From the NCBI GenBank assembly GCA_015657535.1, contig JADHZB010001877.1:28130-79565 (forward strand): a stretch of DNA of 51,436 nucleotides, given 5' to 3'. Made by a program: the position numbers and the translations under genes. The DNA is from Nephromyces sp. MM_2019 (taxonomy: Eukaryota > Apicomplexa > Aconoidasida > Nephromycida). A model generated the notes under the pieces. That model had not been told where the DNA came from. It worked only from the letters and a program-made list of their open reading frames with translations, and did not search any database. Positions 47,889 to 51,436 of the stretch are shown here, one piece after another (the stretch's first letter is position 1; each line of letters starts with the position of its first letter).

Positions 47889-49229
47889 CTTGAGTATGTC
47901 TGTGTGTGTGAGAGAGATAGTGTGTGTGAGAGGGTGTAAGTGTGAAAGGGTGTGTGTGTCGTGTGTTTATGTAGTGTGTGTGTGTGAGAAGAGGTGTGTG
48001 CTGTGTGTGTGAAAGGGTGTGTGTGAGGTGTGTGTGAGAAGGGGTATCTGTGTTTTTGTGTTGTGTATAAGAGGGGGTATATGTGAGTTATGTGAGAGAG
48101 AGTATGTGTGTTGTGAGAGTGTATATATGTAGGAGTTGTTGAAAGAATTTGCTTATGAATTTTGAGATGTGTTTATGATTTATTTTCAAGAGTGTGTATG
48201 AGTTATGAGCATGGTATCAGTGTGTCTATATATATATTTGTTATTGTATGTGTTTGTGATTGATCTTAATATATATTTGAATGTTTAGGTTAATTGATTG
48301 TTTATTTAAGTCTAATTTAATCAAGAATGAGCATATCTATATTTTGAGTTTATATACATGATTATATATGTGGATTTGAGTTAAATATATCAATTTTTAA
48401 CTGTTATGAAATTGATAAATATAATCTGTTGGGATGTGAAAGAGTGTGTAAAAATATATGTATATGAATATGTTTGTGTATGTGTGTGTATATGTGGGCA
48501 TGCGTGTAAATGTGTGTGTATGTATATTTATGTGTGTTGTGTGTGCCTGTGTTATATATAGTTGATGTATAAATGGACATGTCTGTGTGTGATGATTTTA
48601 AACGTGTGTACGTACATGTGTGTATGTTTATGTGTATATAGATATCAATTACATATGTAGTGTATTACTTGGCTAGGAGTTCGAAAGCCATGTGTGGCAT
48701 GTGTAAGAGGGTGTGTGAGTATAAATATTATGTATATATGCTCTCTTAAGTATTTTTAAACAGGTTTGTGTGTATATATATATAACACATGTGTGTATAT
48801 GTGTTTGAGCGTGAGTGTATTAATGCTAGGTAGGCTGTGCTGGTTTAACATTTTTGAAGTGTTTAAGTTTAACTTGGAATGTATGTAATATATACTTTAC
48901 TCGATGTATGTATTAGTGCTAAATCGAACTTATATTTGCAAAACTTTGTGGTGTGTATACACAAAATTTAATCAAAAGCAAAATCATACTTCAAATATAT
49001 ATAACAAAGTGTGTATAAAAATTATTAACTATTTTTAAATTTTTGTAAATATAAAATCTCCTTAATTTTATATGAATAAATCTGTTTCACATCATTCTAA
49101 TTATTTATACATAAAATAATGAATAATTGCTGCATATAGAGGTGTGTATATGTATGTATATATCGTGGTGTGTGTGTATATGATTATGTGTGTATGTGTG
49201 TGATATAAATTTCATACATTTGACAAGAA
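47889..49229. other. Intergenic, divergent promoter region with TG-repeat block
   Basis: About 1.3 kb between the RPAC1 start (-) and the small acidic gene start (+). The first kilobase on the plus strand is TG-rich with GAGAG patches (47895-48120, 48440-48660, 48690-48830). The plus strand then passes through an AT stretch and, just beyond 49300, becomes CA-rich. Both promoters should lie here, and no specific element is recognised. Confidence 0.55.
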
Positions 49230-50639
49230 ATGGATTTATTATTAGGGTATAGCTCCTCTGAGGATGAAGATGAAAATAAAATAGATAAAGGTAATATGTA
49301 AAACCACACAATTGAAACACACATACACTCTACAAACAGACACACACACTTACACATATTTAAACACATAACGCATATTACACACACATACACACATTAC
49401 ACCCATACACTTATCAACATTACGCACACACACACATTAATCATATAACTCATGCATACACTTCACAAACACACATACTTAAATGACATACAGATGTAAG
49501 AATATTGGACACATTCGACCACGCATAGATACGCATACTTATAAAACACACTCACTAATTAATATAAACATATTACACACACATATAAACAGATAAAAAT
49601 ACTTCATACACACACAAATATATATATATATAAAGATAAAAATACATCACACACACACACACACACACACATTAAACAAATAATTTCCCAATTTTTACAC
49701 ACTTAAAGAAATAAACCCTAAAAGAAAAATTGTAAAAGTAACTGAACAAGTTCCTTCCAAATGGGTAAATATATATGTGTGTATATACATAAGTTTGAAT
49801 AGACTATGTGTGTATATATATTTGCGTGTATATATATTTTATATATACATATGTATAGTTAAAATTATGCACATATTTATTTAGGTATATATATATATAT
49901 ATGTGTGCATGTGTATGTAAATAAATTAAATTATTTAGAGAGCACTTGAAAAACCAATATCACCAACTCGTGAGGAAAATTCACACACTTTAATTGAAGA
50001 TTTATTAAGGGAGAGTGATGAAGAAGATGATAATCAATATAAATATAAAACTCCAAAAATCACCAGTAATTTCAACCTATTTACACACATCAATTTAAAT
50101 TTTTCGACAAACATCAATTTAAAAATTTTCACACACAATTTAAATAGTCTCACACACATCAATTTAATTATTTACACACACATAATTTTACATGTTTTAT
50201 TATGCTTATTTAAAGATACACGTATCATTTTTCACATTGTAAAAAGCACAAACACACACATTTAATCATTGATAACTTACACACAATTCTATCTATTAAG
50301 ATTATTCATGCAAAATGTGTGTGTAAAATATGTGTGTGTATTTGTTTAAAATTATGAATTTCAGACTACCATAGCGTACCACCACCTTCTGAACTTTTAG
50401 ACAACTCCAAACAAACAAAATTTTATGGAAGTGCCCCAACATGGAAACCTGCACCAATTCCAATCTCAAAATTAAATAATAAAAAAGGTACTATTAACAC
50501 ACACACACATTAGCATACATATATATACTTACACACACATTAACATACATATATATACTTACACACACATACCAAAGCACACACATATACACATACACAC
50601 ACATATAAAAAAATACTCACACATACACACACACATAGA

Positions 50640-50682
<43 letters not shown>

Positions 50683-50874
50683 ATAGCAACAAACTTTATA
50701 CCAACACAAGTATCCACAAAACGTAAAAATATTGTTACTGAAGACACTCTGTAAGTTTTAGTAAATTATTTCCAAAAATTATTTTATTTTATTCATTTTT
50801 ACACACACACATACACACACAGGGAACTCTTTACACACAGGAAAACACCCACAATAAACATTTCTAAAAACTAA
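49230..50874 (+). CDS. Small acidic protein, unrecognised, possibly nuclear
   Basis: Six exons: 49230-49290, 49709-49764, 49939-50065, 50365-50487, 50687-50750, 50823-50874. All introns are GT...AG, phases agree, and the model gives 160 aa ending in a stop. The N-terminus reads M-D-L-L-L-G-Y-S-S-S-E-D-E-D-E, a start common in nuclear and splicing-associated proteins. The middle has a second acidic patch (S-D-E-E-D-D) and a Pro-rich stretch with W-K-P-A-P-I-P. The C-terminus has a F-I-P-T-Q-V...K-R-K-N-I-V-T-E-D block that looks conserved in style, though I cannot name a family. No membrane span, signal peptide or fold is visible, and it is probably largely disordered. The steady run of in-phase exons separated by microsatellite introns supports a real gene. 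Confidence 0.7.
50503..50562. repeat. 30-bp tandem duplication within an intron
   Basis: Two nearly identical 30-bp units (50503-50532 and 50533-50562), each an ACACACATTA block followed by CATACATATATATACTTAC. They lie in intron 4 of the small acidic gene and continue into CA and TA repeats, including a (TA)n run at about 50647-50676. Confidence 0.8.
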
Positions 50875-51399
50875 TTAAATTTGAATAAATCAACATTATA
50901 CTAATAAAATATTCATATAAATATATACCATCACTTTACACACTTTAACAGACCATTTTCAATAAACATTTACACACTAAATTATTATACATTAATAAGT
51001 ATAGAATAAATTACACACTCAGCTTTACACATTTAAATTTATATCTATTTAGACACGCACTCTGAAATATATATTATACACCTATACCTATATATATATA
51101 ATTTATAGCCAACACACACACACAATCTATACACTATATATATATATAATTACAATATACACACATGCAATTTATTATGAATAAGGTAAACATTTTCAAC
51201 TCAAAAGATTTGCTTGTGTGTATAGACTACTAAATAATTATATATTATGAAGTGTGTGTAATTTTATTTCAACTAAAAATTTTATTTGGATAGTTAAACA
51301 TGTGTGTGCATAAATTAAATTTATATTAAGATGTTATTAACTTCATCTGAAATATTAAATTTAATAACTAAGTGTGTGTATTTGTCAATTCTTAGTATA

Positions 51400-51436
<37 letters not shown>
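50875..51436. other. Terminal AT-rich flank ending in (TA)n
   Basis: No gene is seen after the stop at 50874. The sequence holds CA patches near 51111-51124 and ends in an uninterrupted (AT)n run from about 51402 to the window edge. Confidence 0.6.

Overview
The window is nuclear DNA of an AT-rich, intron-rich eukaryote that uses the standard genetic code. It is most likely an apicomplexan or a close alveolate relative. eIF4A looks apicomplexan, a BT1-family folate/biopterin transporter is present, introns are GT...AG with GTAAGT-like donors, and non-coding DNA is full of (TA)n and (TG/CA)n tracts. I cannot name the species. A run of 27 Ns at 25114-25140 marks an assembly gap inside a repeat.

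I support eleven protein genes. I joined exons by eye using reading phase, splice sites and homology. Left to right: a cystinosin gene (+, 3375-5326, 7 exons); a BT1 transporter (-, 6686-8290, no introns); a second, diverged cystinosin-like gene (+, 9643-12451, 11 exons); TAF6 (-, 13737-17976, about 10 exons); PRP8 (-, 20397-30204, 7 exons, about 2475 aa); a serine-rich zinc-knuckle protein (+, 31997-32827); a large secreted protein of unknown function (+, 35177-38139, 3 exons); a reticulon-like ER protein (-, 39215-39826); eIF4A (+, 43569-44786); RPAC1/AC40, shared by RNA polymerases I and III (-, 45250-47888, 7 exons); and a small acidic protein I do not recognise (+, 49230-50874, 6 exons).

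There are two loose functional groups. The left 12 kb holds three multi-membrane-span transporters: two cystinosin-type proteins with a BT1 transporter between them on the opposite strand. The rest is mostly core gene expression: TAF6 for Pol II initiation, PRP8 for splicing, a possible TRAMP-type zinc-knuckle protein for RNA surveillance, eIF4A for translation and RPAC1 for Pol I/III. I see no sign that these form one co-regulated system. Intergenic stretches run from about 0.5 to 3.7 kb, and I find no tRNA, rRNA, transposon ORF or CRISPR array.

The best leads are these. The tandem cystinosin genes share exon lengths in the middle, but one has lost every intron in its 3' half. The secreted protein has a G8/beta-helix-like W-x-D-P-x-x-W motif and no family I can name. 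PRP8 has a long proline-rich N-terminal extension. Long dinucleotide and 22-33 bp minisatellite blocks fill introns and leak into TAF6 coding sequence. Nothing here proves a new biological system.
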